DNA from: Planctomycetaceae bacterium
GTDB taxonomy: Bacteria > Planctomycetota > Planctomycetia > Planctomycetales > Planctomycetaceae
Reading direction: 5' to 3'
Assembly (NCBI GenBank): GCA_900299185.1
Contig: OMIV01000068.1
Coordinates: forward strand, 1 to 64,000
Length of the DNA: 64,000 bases
Below the pieces are notes generated by a model that had not been told where the DNA came from, ran no database searches, and worked only from the letters and a program-made list of their open reading frames with translations. Shown in pieces: positions 44,217 through 53,538 of this stretch. Made by a program: the position numbers and the translations under genes. Within the stretch, counting starts at the first letter, position 1. Each line of letters begins with the position of its first letter.

Positions 44217-45653
44217 ATGCGTCGAATCAGCTTGAACGTCATTGGTTGGTTGTGTGGCCTGGTGCTGATTGTATCCGGGGCAATAACTCCAACGTCGGCA
44301 GCCGATCGCCCCACAAACTTTGTCGTGATCTTTGCTGATGACCTCGGGTATGCGGACATTGGCCCCTTTGGTGCCAAGGAGATTGAAACTCCGCATCTTG
44401 ATCGCATGGCTCAAGAGGGCATGAAGCTGACTGACTTCTATGTCTCGCAAGCCGTTTGCTCGGCTTCACGAGCTGCGTTGTTGACCGGCTGTTATTCGAA
44501 TCGAGTCGGGGTCTTTGGAGCCTTTGGTCCCAAGTCCAAGGTGGGGATTAACTCGCAAGAGTGGACCATCGCTGAAGTCCTGAAGCAGAAGCAGTACGCG
44601 ACTGCGATCTATGGCAAATGGCATCTCGGTGACGCTCCCCAGTTCTTGCCCACTCGCAATGGCTTCGATGATTACTTTGGACTGCCTTACTCCAACGACA
44701 TGTGGCCATTTCATCCAACGGGCGGAAAGTCTTATCCAGATCTGCCGCTGATCTCGGGAGACAAAGTCATCAATGCGAAGGTCACTGCTGACGATCAATC
44801 GTTGCTGACTCGGCAATACACCGAGCATGCAGTGAGTTTCATTGAACAACACAAAGACGAACCGTTCTTTGTCTATGTTCCGCACTCGATGCCGCACGTG
44901 CCGATCTATGCCAGTGGCTCCTTCCAAGGAAAGTCAAAGGCGGGGTTGTATGGTGATGTGATCTCTGAGATTGATTGGTCTGTCGGCACCATCTTGCAGA
45001 CCTTGAAGCGGCTCAATCTCGATGAGCACACGCTAGTTATCTTCACGTCAGACAATGGTCCGTGGCTTTCCTACGGCAACCACTCTGGCTCGGCAGGCCC
45101 GCTGCGTGAGGGCAAAGGCACTGCATGGGAAGGTGGCCAACGAGTGCCCTGTTTGGCTCGGTGGCCCGGCAAGATTCCGGCGGGCAGTGTGACTCATGAA
45201 GTGGCTGCCACCATCGATGTGCTGCCGACCATTGCGGAGATTGCAGGGGCTCAATTGCCACCAAACAAACTCGATGGCCGCAGCATCCTGCCGGTGTTGC
45301 AGGCACGTCCGAATGCGAAGTCGCCACACGAGTCGTACTACTTCTATTGGGGGCGAGAGCTGCACGCGGTCCGATCTGGAAAGTGGAAGTTGCACTTCCC
45401 GCATCCCTACCGAAGTCTTGTTCGAGAAGGCGGACGTGATGGCAAGCCGGGGCCATACGTTGAGAAGCAAACGGAGCTCGCGCTGTTTGATCTTGTCGCT
45501 GATATTGGTGAGCAAACGAATGTTGCGGACGCTCATCCTGACGTGGTGGCTAAGTTGAAGGATTACGCCGAAATCGCGCGTCGAGAACTCGGAGACTCGC
45601 TCACCAAACGCAACGGCGAAGAGCTTCGACCCATCGGAAACGTTGAGCAGTAA
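44217..45653 (+). CDS. Secreted sulfatase
   Basis: 478 residues; signal peptide ends [19 protein letters not shown] holds the metal Asp pair, and [20 protein letters not shown] holds the formylglycine site, CSASR in place of the more common [43 protein letters not shown] and [19 protein letters not shown] are standard arylsulfatase blocks. It hydrolyses sulfate esters, probably of sulfated polysaccharide, outside the cytoplasm, and needs formylglycine formation by an enzyme not in this window. Confidence 0.93.
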   Translation: MRRISLNVIGWLCGLVLIVSGAITPTSAADRPTNFVVIFADDLGYADIGPFGAKEIETPHLDRMAQEGMKLTDFYVSQAVCSASRAALLTGCYSNRVGVFGAFGPKSKVGINSQEWTIAEVLKQKQYATAIYGKWHLGDAPQFLPTRNGFDDYFGLPYSNDMWPFHPTGGKSYPDLPLISGDKVINAKVTADDQSLLTRQYTEHAVSFIEQHKDEPFFVYVPHSMPHVPIYASGSFQGKSKAGLYGDVISEIDWSVGTILQTLKRLNLDEHTLVIFTSDNGPWLSYGNHSGSAGPLREGKGTAWEGGQRVPCLARWPGKIPAGSVTHEVAATIDVLPTIAEIAGAQLPPNKLDGRSILPVLQARPNAKSPHESYYFYWGRELHAVRSGKWKLHFPHPYRSLVREGGRDGKPGPYVEKQTELALFDLVADIGEQTNVADAHPDVVAKLKDYAEIARRELGDSLTKRNGEELRPIGNVEQ

Positions 45654-45662
45654 GAAAACGAA

Positions 45663-45718
45663 CGAGGCCACTGATGTGCCAGTCGTCTTGAGACGTCTGA
45701 CGAACATCAGTGGCCTCG
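45663..45718. terminator. Bidirectional terminator between sulfatase and aconitase
   Basis: CGAGGCCACTGATGT (45663-45677) pairs perfectly over 15 bp with 45704-45718; the loop itself has CGTCT/AGACG. On the minus strand it is followed by TCGTTTTC, as for an intrinsic terminator of acnA. It sits in a 97-base convergent gap. Confidence 0.8.
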
Positions 45719-45750
45719 CTCGCAAGCGATACATCAAGCGGTCGTGTGAT

Positions 45751-48417
45751 CTACGACTTCGCCAAGTCACGAAGCACTGTGTGGAGGATGCCGCCGTTGC
45801 GGTAGTACTTGACTTCGACCGGGGTATCGATGCGGCAGGTGGTTACGAAATGCACCGCCGAGCCGTCGGCTTTGCGAGCAGTGACTTCGACGGCCTGACG
45901 CGGTTTGAGGTTGTCGTTCAAGGCGATGTCGAAGATTTCGGTGCCGTCGAGGCCGAGCGTTTCGCGGCTCTCGCCTTCTCGGAATTGCAGAGGCAGGACT
46001 CCCATGCCAACGAGGTTCGAACGGTGAATACGCTCGAACGAGGTCGCGATCACCGCGCGGATGCCGAGCAAGTACGTGCCCTTCGCCGCCCAGTCGCGCG
46101 AGGAACCCGTGCCGTATTCGGCTCCGGCGAGCACGACGAGTGCCGTGCCACTCGCTTTGTACTTCACCGAAGCGTCGTAGATCGGCATCGTCGCGCCGGT
46201 TGGCAGGTAATTTGTAATACCGCCTTCGGTGCCGGGGACTAGGAGATTCTTCAAGCGGATATTCGCGAACGTGCCGCGCGTCATGATGCGATCGTTGCCG
46301 CGACGGGCTCCGTATTGATTGAAGTCTGCGACCGAGACTCCGCAATCGAGCAAGAACTTGCCGGCGGGCGAATCCTTCTTGATCGATCCGGCCGGGCTGA
46401 TGTGATCCGTCGTGACCGAGTCCCCGACCGACACCAAACACCGAGCGTTCTCGATGCTCTTGATCGGCGACGGCGTCGGCTCCATGTCGACGAAGAACGG
46501 CGGCTCTTGCACGTAGGTGCTCTTCAAATCCCATTGATAAAGGTCGCCGGTTGACGTCGGAATCGACTGCCACTGCTGCGGTCCCTTCGTCGCGTTGCCG
46601 TATTGAGTCGTGAACATCTCGGGGCTCATCGCCGTCGACATCGTCTCGTTGATCTCGGCTTGCGTCGGCCAAATGTCTTTGAGGAACACATCATTGCCCG
46701 ACGAATCCTTGCCGATCGCGTCCTTCGTAAGATCAATGTCGGTCGTGCCTGCGATGGCATATGCCACGACGAGCGGCGGACTCGCGAGGTAGTTTGCTTT
46801 GACGAGCGGGTTCACTCGGCCTTCGAAGTTGCGATTGCCCGACAGCACGGACGACACGACGAGATCGCCCTTTGTCACTGCCGCACCGACCGCATCCGGC
46901 AGTGGGCCCGAGTTACCGATGCAAGTCGTGCAGCCGTAGCCGACCGTTTGAAAACCGAGAGCGGCCAGTGCCGGAGCAAGCCCGGCCTTGTCGAGGTACT
47001 CGGTGACAACGCGGCTGCCGGGAGCAAGGCTCGTCTTCACCCACGGCTTCGCGGTCAGGCCCTTTGCGACGGCCTTCTTCGCCAGCAAACCGGCACCGAT
47101 CAGCACGGACGGGTTGCTCGTATTGGTGCAGCTCGTGATAGCAGCAATTGTTACAGCGCCGTCGGTGATTTCGCATGGACGCTTTGCATCTTCGACCTTC
47201 ACTGGAGCGGCGGCCTCAGTGCGACCAAACGTCGCGAGAGCCTTCTTCCATTCGGGCTGCATGTTCTTGAGGAGCACGCGATCTTGCGGTCGCTTCGGCC
47301 CGGCCATGCAAGGCTCGACCGTGCTCATGTCGAGCGACAGTGTGCTTGAGAATCGCGGCGTCGGGGACGTCACAGTGCGGAAGAGTCCTTGCTCTTTCAT
47401 GTAGCGTTCAACGAGATCCACAACGCTCGCCGGTCGACCGGTCTTGCGCATGTAGTTGAGCGTCTCATCATCGACAGGGAAGAAGCCCATCGTCGCGCCG
47501 TATTCGGGCGCCATGTTGGCGAGCGTCGCGCGGTCAGCGAGTGTGAGGCGATTCAATCCCGAGCCATAGAACTCGACGAATTTTCCGACGACGCCGTGCT
47601 TACGCAGCATCTGAGTGACGGTCAGCACGAGGTCCGTTGCGGTCGCGCCTTCAGCGAGCGAGCCCGTCAATTCGAAGCCCACAACTTCAGGAGTGAGCAT
47701 GTAAATCGGCTGACCGAGCATGACCGCCTCGGCCTCGATACCACCAACGCCCCAACCCACGACGCCGAGCCCGTTGATCATCGTCGTATGGCTATCGGTG
47801 CCGACGAGCGAGTCCGGGAACGCAACGCCGTCCTTCGTCAGCACGACGTTCGCGAGGTACTCGAGATTGACTTGATGCACGATGCCGGTGGCCGGAGGCA
47901 CTACTCGGAAGTTGTTGAAAGCTTGTTGGCCCCAACGCAGGAACTGGTACCGCTCGCCATTGCGTTCGAATTCGAGATTGAGGTTGTCCTGATAAGCCGA
48001 GTCGCTGCCGAACGCATCGACCTGCACCGAGTGGTCGATGACAAGATCGCAAGGCACGAGCGGATTGATCTTCTTCGGATCGCCGCCCATACGAACCATC
48101 GCGGCTCGCAGCGCTGCGAGATCGACAACTGCGGGCACGCCGGTGAAGTCTTGCAGAACAACGCGACCGGGCATGAACGGCACTTCGACTTCGGCAGGCT
48201 TCGGAGCATTCCAATTCGCAAGCTGCTTAACGTCGTCTTCAGTGACGATGAAGTCATCAACGTTCCGCAAGCAGGCTTCGAGCAGTACGCGGATGGAGAA
48301 CGGCAGCGTGTCGATATCCCCAATCTTGGCGTCAGCGAGAGCACGGAGTCGGAAGTAGTCGACCTTCCCAGAATTCGTAGTCAGAGTCGCGCGAGAGCCA
48401 AAGGGATTGGTCGACAT
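45751..48417 (-). CDS. acnA: Aconitate hydratase
   Basis: 888 residues; GGAGG precedes ATG 48417. It isomerises citrate to isocitrate. The 4Fe-4S ligands are the Cys of [17 protein letters not shown] (~430) and the two Cys of [13 protein letters not shown] (~497). [24 protein letters not shown] and the swivel domain with [14 protein letters not shown] are AcnA/IRP-type. High GC and strong codon bias suggest high expression. Confidence 0.97.
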   Translation of the reverse strand: MSTNPFGSRATLTTNSGKVDYFRLRALADAKIGDIDTLPFSIRVLLEACLRNVDDFIVTEDDVKQLANWNAPKPAEVEVPFMPGRVVLQDFTGVPAVVDLAALRAAMVRMGGDPKKINPLVPCDLVIDHSVQVDAFGSDSAYQDNLNLEFERNGERYQFLRWGQQAFNNFRVVPPATGIVHQVNLEYLANVVLTKDGVAFPDSLVGTDSHTTMINGLGVVGWGVGGIEAEAVMLGQPIYMLTPEVVGFELTGSLAEGATATDLVLTVTQMLRKHGVVGKFVEFYGSGLNRLTLADRATLANMAPEYGATMGFFPVDDETLNYMRKTGRPASVVDLVERYMKEQGLFRTVTSPTPRFSSTLSLDMSTVEPCMAGPKRPQDRVLLKNMQPEWKKALATFGRTEAAAPVKVEDAKRPCEITDGAVTIAAITSCTNTSNPSVLIGAGLLAKKAVAKGLTAKPWVKTSLAPGSRVVTEYLDKAGLAPALAALGFQTVGYGCTTCIGNSGPLPDAVGAAVTKGDLVVSSVLSGNRNFEGRVNPLVKANYLASPPLVVAYAIAGTTDIDLTKDAIGKDSSGNDVFLKDIWPTQAEINETMSTAMSPEMFTTQYGNATKGPQQWQSIPTSTGDLYQWDLKSTYVQEPPFFVDMEPTPSPIKSIENARCLVSVGDSVTTDHISPAGSIKKDSPAGKFLLDCGVSVADFNQYGARRGNDRIMTRGTFANIRLKNLLVPGTEGGITNYLPTGATMPIYDASVKYKASGTALVVLAGAEYGTGSSRDWAAKGTYLLGIRAVIATSFERIHRSNLVGMGVLPLQFREGESRETLGLDGTEIFDIALNDNLKPRQAVEVTARKADGSAVHFVTTCRIDTPVEVKYYRNGGILHTVLRDLAKS

Positions 48418-48680
48418 GGGGGCAAGCCTCCTGAGTGATGATTATGTTTTGAAGAGCGCGTGCGGCCCGTCTCGCTGCCGCAAAGTGGCGGGGATTCTAG
48501 GCGCGACGTTGTTTTGAGCAATCCGGGTGAAACGACTCTATTCGCCCCCCTTTTTAGAGTAACTCCGCGTGCCTCGTCAGTGTGAAGCGACGGTTTCGGC
48601 TAAGAGCCTGAATTGATTGGCTGCACGCGGCGATTAGGCTGCCTCGAAAACGACCGTCGCGATTAGCAGGGAGAACGGCT

Positions 48681-51680
48681 TTGAGCTCGCATCGAATTAC
48701 TTCTGTCGCTCTCTGTCTCGGCTGCTTGATCTTTGGGATGGCAGGTCATGTCCTGGCGGCCGCCGATTTCGAACGAGATGTCGCTCCGGTCCTCATAAAG
48801 CGATGTTTGGAATGCCATAACGAGACCGAGGACGCGGGGCATCTGTCGGTCGGGAAGCTCGAGCGGTTGTTGAAGGGCGGAGACAGCGGAGTTGCGTTGA
48901 AGGTTTGTTCTGCGACGGACAGTTTGCTCTTCAAGCGAGTCGATGCCGGCGAGATGCCGCCGGAGAAGCAAGGTAAGTCTCAACGGATCTCGCAGCGTGA
49001 GATCGACGTTCTCAAGGAGTGGATCGACAGCGGAGCGAAGTGGCCGGATGGGCGAGTGCTCGATTTGTATGAGTCGACAAGCGAAGTCCGAGCTGGTCGC
49101 GACTGGTGGTCGCTGCAGCCGATCAAACGTGTCGAGCTTCCGAAACCCAATCGCAATCCGATCGATGCCTTCATCGTCGCGAAGCTGGAACAAGAAAAAC
49201 TCCAGCCTGCCCCGGCGGCTGATCGGCAAACGCTGCTGAGGCGGGTCTACGTGGATCTGATTGGGCTGCCGCCAACGGCTGAGGAGATTGCAGCCTTCGA
49301 AGACGATCGGTCGCCGCATGCGTATGAGAATGTCGTCGATCGACTGCTCGCTTCACCGCATTTCGGGGAACGTTGGGCGAGGTATTGGCTTGATCTGGTC
49401 CGATATGCCGAGACCAGTGGCTATGAACGAGATCAAGAAAAGCCGGGGGCTTGGCGTTATCGCGATTGGGTCATCAAGGCGATCAACGCTGACAAACCGT
49501 ATGACCGTTTCGTGACAGAGCAGCTCGCGGGAGATGAGCTGCCTGATCGCAACGAAGAGACGGTAATCGCCACCGGCTTCCTACGACTCGGCACGTGGAA
49601 TGACGAGCCGAACGATGCTGAAGAGTACAAGTACGACCGGCTGGAAGACCTGCTGAACGTCACTGGTACGGCGTTCTTAGGGTTGTCTTTGAAGTGTGCT
49701 CGTTGCCACGACCACAAGTTCGATCCGATTCCTCAAGCGGACTACTACAAGGTTGCGAATGCCTTTTGGGCTGGCCCGATTGAAGCGCGTGGACGAGAGC
49801 TGCTCGGTGGTCCTTCGAAGGATGAGCTGGGTTTTGATGTTCTGGGTTGGACAGACATTCGTCGCGAACATCCTCCGTTGAGAATGCTGCGGAAGGGCGA
49901 TCCGCGACATCCGTTGGCAGCAGTGTCTCCTGGCCAACTTTCGCTGGTTTCTGAGTTAAAGCATTCGATCGAAGCTGCGCCGAGCGACTCGAAAACCACT
50001 CGTCGCCGACTGCAACTCGCGCAGTGGATCACGAGTCCTCAGAACCCGCTAACGGCACGCGTCTTTGTGAATCGACTGTGGCAAGGTCACTTCGGGCAAG
50101 GTCTGGTGCGTTCGCCCAACAACTTCGGTTTCAAAGGTGAAAAGCCAACTCATCCGGCGTTACTCGATTGGCTGGCCAGCGAACTTCAGCGAAACGGCTG
50201 GCATGCGAAGCCGCTCCATAAGTTGACGGTCATGTCCCAGACTTATGTGCAATCGTCGTTACATCCCCTGCAAGACGAGTACGCCACACGCGATCCGAAC
50301 AATCGGTTGTGGTGGAAGATGGAACGAAAGCGACTCGATGCTGAAGCACTGCGCGATGCGTTGTTGCTCGCGAGTGGCAGATTGGATCGAAAGCTTGGCG
50401 GTCCGAGCTTTAAGCCAGACATCTCGGCCGAGGCGCTCGAAGGTTTGTCTCGCAAGTCCGCAGCCTGGCGCGCGTCTTCGCCGGACGAGCAACGGCGTCG
50501 CAGCATTTATACTTACATGCAACGCAGCTTGCTGCCGCCGTTGATGACAACGTTCGATCTTTGCGACTCAACGGAGCCGTGCGGGCAACGCGATGTTTCG
50601 ATCGTTGCTCCTCAGGCGTTGGCGCTGCTCAACAACGCGTTCGCTCACGAGCAGAGCGAAGCCTTAGCAGTGCGGGTCGGTCAAAGTCGAGAAGTTGCTT
50701 CGGGACCGAACGGCGACGCTGCGAACGATGCGAAGATAACTCACGAGCAAGTGCGAGCTGTTTGGCGCGCGGTGCTTGCTCGAGATCCATCGGCTCGCGA
50801 GGAGCAAGCGGCACTCGCTCACGTTGCTGCTCAGCGGCAGCGAATTGCGAACCCGATGACTTCCAAAGAGCCTGAAGTTGCGATGGTCATCGAGAACGGT
50901 GTGCTCAAGCTGCCGGTGACTGAAGGACTCGTTTTGCGATTGGCGGCCAGCGCGGGTGTGACAGCCGATGCCAGTGGCCGTGTTTCGAAATGGCGTGACC
51001 TGTCGAGCCATCAGCATGACGCTCAACAGACGGATCCACAGAAGCAACCGCTGCTTGTCGACCGTGCGATCAACGAACGTCCGACGCTGCGTTTCAATGG
51101 CAAGCGGCAATACCTCGATGTTGCCGGGCAAATAGTGACATCGACTCAATTCAGCATCTTGGCTGTGGCGAGCGATCAAGGTTCAGGCGGGCATCGAGAA
51201 ATCTTCTCGAACTGGAACAGCAAGACCGGAGCGATTGTGAATTCGGTCTTCTTAGGCACGACGGGCGACGCCACCGTTCGCTTCACTGATGACTTCTTCT
51301 ATGCGGGTTCGCTGCACTCATCGAAGCAGCACTTCTTGCTCACCGCAGTTACGGATTCGCAGCAAGCGGTCGTCCGACAGAACGATGTCGAGATCGGTAA
51401 GAAAAACTCCCCGGTGCAAGGCCGCAAGTTAGACTCGCCTTACGTCGTCGGCACGCAGGGCAATTATCAAACCGAAGACTGGAACGGAGACATCGCCGAG
51501 CTACTGGTCTTCAACCGCGCGTTGACCGAGTCCGAGCAACGTTTGCTCTGGCGACACTTCCAGAAGTTCTACGGCTTCAAGTCCGCCGAGCCGCGCTTGA
51601 AGCTCACTGCCGACCAACTCGCACTCGCATCGCTGTGCCACGTGCTGCTCAATACCAATGAGTTCATCACGGTCGATTAA
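48681..51680 (+). CDS. PSCyt1-PSCyt2-PSD1 (DUF1549/DUF1553) protein with embedded LamG domain
   Basis: 999 residues from TTG 48681, which has GGGAGA upstream; the next ATG would cut the signal peptide (ITSVALCLGCLIFGMAGHVLA). PSCyt1 has CLECH (~42), PSCyt2 has CARCHDHKFDP (~339), and PSD1 has LTARVFVNRLWQGHFGQGLV. A LamG/concanavalin-like segment (~742-970: KWRDLSSHQHDAQ, PTLRFNGKRQYLDV, WNGDIAELLVFNRALTESEQ) interrupts PSD1 just before its final ALASLCHVLLNTNEFI block. No DUF1501 partner is next to it. Confidence 0.9.
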   Translation: MSSHRITSVALCLGCLIFGMAGHVLAAADFERDVAPVLIKRCLECHNETEDAGHLSVGKLERLLKGGDSGVALKVCSATDSLLFKRVDAGEMPPEKQGKSQRISQREIDVLKEWIDSGAKWPDGRVLDLYESTSEVRAGRDWWSLQPIKRVELPKPNRNPIDAFIVAKLEQEKLQPAPAADRQTLLRRVYVDLIGLPPTAEEIAAFEDDRSPHAYENVVDRLLASPHFGERWARYWLDLVRYAETSGYERDQEKPGAWRYRDWVIKAINADKPYDRFVTEQLAGDELPDRNEETVIATGFLRLGTWNDEPNDAEEYKYDRLEDLLNVTGTAFLGLSLKCARCHDHKFDPIPQADYYKVANAFWAGPIEARGRELLGGPSKDELGFDVLGWTDIRREHPPLRMLRKGDPRHPLAAVSPGQLSLVSELKHSIEAAPSDSKTTRRRLQLAQWITSPQNPLTARVFVNRLWQGHFGQGLVRSPNNFGFKGEKPTHPALLDWLASELQRNGWHAKPLHKLTVMSQTYVQSSLHPLQDEYATRDPNNRLWWKMERKRLDAEALRDALLLASGRLDRKLGGPSFKPDISAEALEGLSRKSAAWRASSPDEQRRRSIYTYMQRSLLPPLMTTFDLCDSTEPCGQRDVSIVAPQALALLNNAFAHEQSEALAVRVGQSREVASGPNGDAANDAKITHEQVRAVWRAVLARDPSAREEQAALAHVAAQRQRIANPMTSKEPEVAMVIENGVLKLPVTEGLVLRLAASAGVTADASGRVSKWRDLSSHQHDAQQTDPQKQPLLVDRAINERPTLRFNGKRQYLDVAGQIVTSTQFSILAVASDQGSGGHREIFSNWNSKTGAIVNSVFLGTTGDATVRFTDDFFYAGSLHSSKQHFLLTAVTDSQQAVVRQNDVEIGKKNSPVQGRKLDSPYVVGTQGNYQTEDWNGDIAELLVFNRALTESEQRLLWRHFQKFYGFKSAEPRLKLTADQLALASLCHVLLNTNEFITVD

Positions 51681-51734
51681 GAGGTTGCGGTTACGAAGCG
51701 ACTCAGAGTGCGTCAGGGACCGTTGTCGTCGTGG

Positions 51735-53318
51735 TTACTTCCACATCGCCATCAGATCCATGACGCCACGGACTAGGCCGTAGGTCGCTAACAGTCCGAT
51801 CGCGATGCGACCGAGTAAGTCCCACTTTTCGTTCTGACGTTTGCGACGCTTCTTGGAACCACCTGAGTGGCTCTGCGATTCGGATGAACTGCGAGCACCG
51901 GACTTGGCTTTGTCCAAATACTTGCTCGGAATCTTCAGGCCCAGTCGAGTGAGCACGGGGTGAAACTCGACGTGCATCACCATCGATTGAAACGGTTCGG
52001 ACGGAGTGAATCTCACTTCCGCATTGGGCGGAACGAGCTTCTTCTCCAACGCTGAAATCAGCTCGGTTGTGAGCATCTTCGAGACGACTGACTTCCCCAA
52101 GCGGTTCTTGTGATGGACGAACCACTCTTTCTCGCCACCCAGAATTGGATCAGGAGCTGGTGTCGCAAGTCTTCCAGCAGAGTCACTCAGAGATGGAGCC
52201 TTTGGTGCTTCGGCAGCTTGCAAGCTCCACGGTCCAAAGACTTCGACGGCGTGCCGTCCGATGAAGCTCAGTGAGTCACCATGACGACGCAGTGCTGCTA
52301 GGTCTTTGATGACTTCTTGGCAGTTGGCATATCGTTGCTCGGGACTGGGGCTCAGCATCTTGGAGATCACAAGATCGAGCTTTTCCGGCACATCAGGATT
52401 GATGGACTTCGCCGTTGGAAACGTGCCATGTTGCTTAACTCTAACGAGTTCCACCAGGCTTGATGCGCGGAAGGGAATGTCGCCAGTCAACAGCGCGTAG
52501 AGCATGGTGCCGAGTGCGTAGATATCGGATCGCGGCGAGACGTTGCGCGCATCAACACACTGCTCGGGAGCCATGTACTCGGGAGTGCCCAAGATCTCTC
52601 GGGCCAGCGTCACGGACATATCAACTTGCTGCATCTTGGCGATGCCAAAGTCGACCAACTTGCATTGCCCGCTGCTGTTGACGAGCACGTTCGAGAGCTT
52701 GACGTCTCGGTGAATGACGTTGCGACTATGAGCGTGTTGCAGTGCCCACGCACAAACCAAGGCAATGTGCAACGAGTCCGCGACGGAGAATCGCTTGAGC
52801 TTCTTCATCCAATCATCGAGCGATTGGCCGTCGACGAACTCCATCGCCGCGAACATCTGCCCTTGCAGTTCGCCGGTCGACAGCACTTTCACGATGTGAG
52901 GATGATCGAGTTCGCTGAGTGTCTTGGCTTCGCGCAGGAAGCGTTCGGCGAGTACCGCGTTCTTTCGCGATTCCGCTGAAAGCAATTTGAGCGCGACAAC
53001 GCGATCCAGACTGAGCTGTGTCGCTCGATACACCTCGCCCATCGCGCCCTGACCGAGCTTCCCCATGATCTTGAAGTCGCCGACAGTCGTGCCCGAACCC
53101 ATGCTCGCGGAACCCCGCGAGGATCGATCGAGACTTGAGTCGGACGGACTTGCTGGCGAAGTGGGCGCTCGCATTGGCGAGTTATTCACGCCCGGTATAT
53201 CGGTCGTGCTCTCGTCGTCACGGCGCTTGGCATTCGGCGGAGGCAGCTCAAAATCGGTTGTCGTCGTCAACGTAGTCACTCCCTTGGATGGCATCAGACG
53301 GCTCACGCCATCACCCAT
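51735..53318 (-). CDS. Ser/Thr protein kinase with C-terminal membrane helix
   Basis: 527 residues if started at ATG 53318; GTG 53333 or ATG 53294 are possible. The ~80-residue polar leader is disordered. The kinase (~82-345) is complete: GKLGQGAMGEVYRA, VALKLL (Lys), VIHRDVKLSNVLVN, VDFGIAK and GTPEYMAPEQ. The linker has an unknown module, then a basic stretch (SKKRRKRQNEKW) and a terminal helix (LLGRIAIGLLATYGLVRGVMDL). Tail-anchored, with the kinase in the cytoplasm. Convergent with the PSD1 gene. Confidence 0.93.
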   Translation of the reverse strand: MGDGVSRLMPSKGVTTLTTTTDFELPPPNAKRRDDESTTDIPGVNNSPMRAPTSPASPSDSSLDRSSRGSASMGSGTTVGDFKIMGKLGQGAMGEVYRATQLSLDRVVALKLLSAESRKNAVLAERFLREAKTLSELDHPHIVKVLSTGELQGQMFAAMEFVDGQSLDDWMKKLKRFSVADSLHIALVCAWALQHAHSRNVIHRDVKLSNVLVNSSGQCKLVDFGIAKMQQVDMSVTLAREILGTPEYMAPEQCVDARNVSPRSDIYALGTMLYALLTGDIPFRASSLVELVRVKQHGTFPTAKSINPDVPEKLDLVISKMLSPSPEQRYANCQEVIKDLAALRRHGDSLSFIGRHAVEVFGPWSLQAAEAPKAPSLSDSAGRLATPAPDPILGGEKEWFVHHKNRLGKSVVSKMLTTELISALEKKLVPPNAEVRFTPSEPFQSMVMHVEFHPVLTRLGLKIPSKYLDKAKSGARSSSESQSHSGGSKKRRKRQNEKWDLLGRIAIGLLATYGLVRGVMDLMAMWK

Positions 53319-53538
53319 GAAGTTGGCCCACACGGAACCGCTCGGTCAAAGCGGGAACGGCATCTTGGGGATGAGCATTTGAAAGCTCAACTCGGTGCAA
53401 GATCCACGCGAGCGAACTCCAAAGAAGTGCAAGCGAAGACGCTGTTCGCAGCGTCTGGACCATCCAAGCACGACCGACTTTCACGACCGGAGTTTGGTGA
53501 TGATTCGAAAGCACGGGCTTGCGGATCGCTGGCACGAA

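Noticed and set aside
47389-48438. Long open frame (349 codons) opposite acnA
   Set aside because: It is the mirror of a GC-rich, strongly biased gene; composition is Arg/His-rich and the opposite strand encodes unmistakable aconitase.
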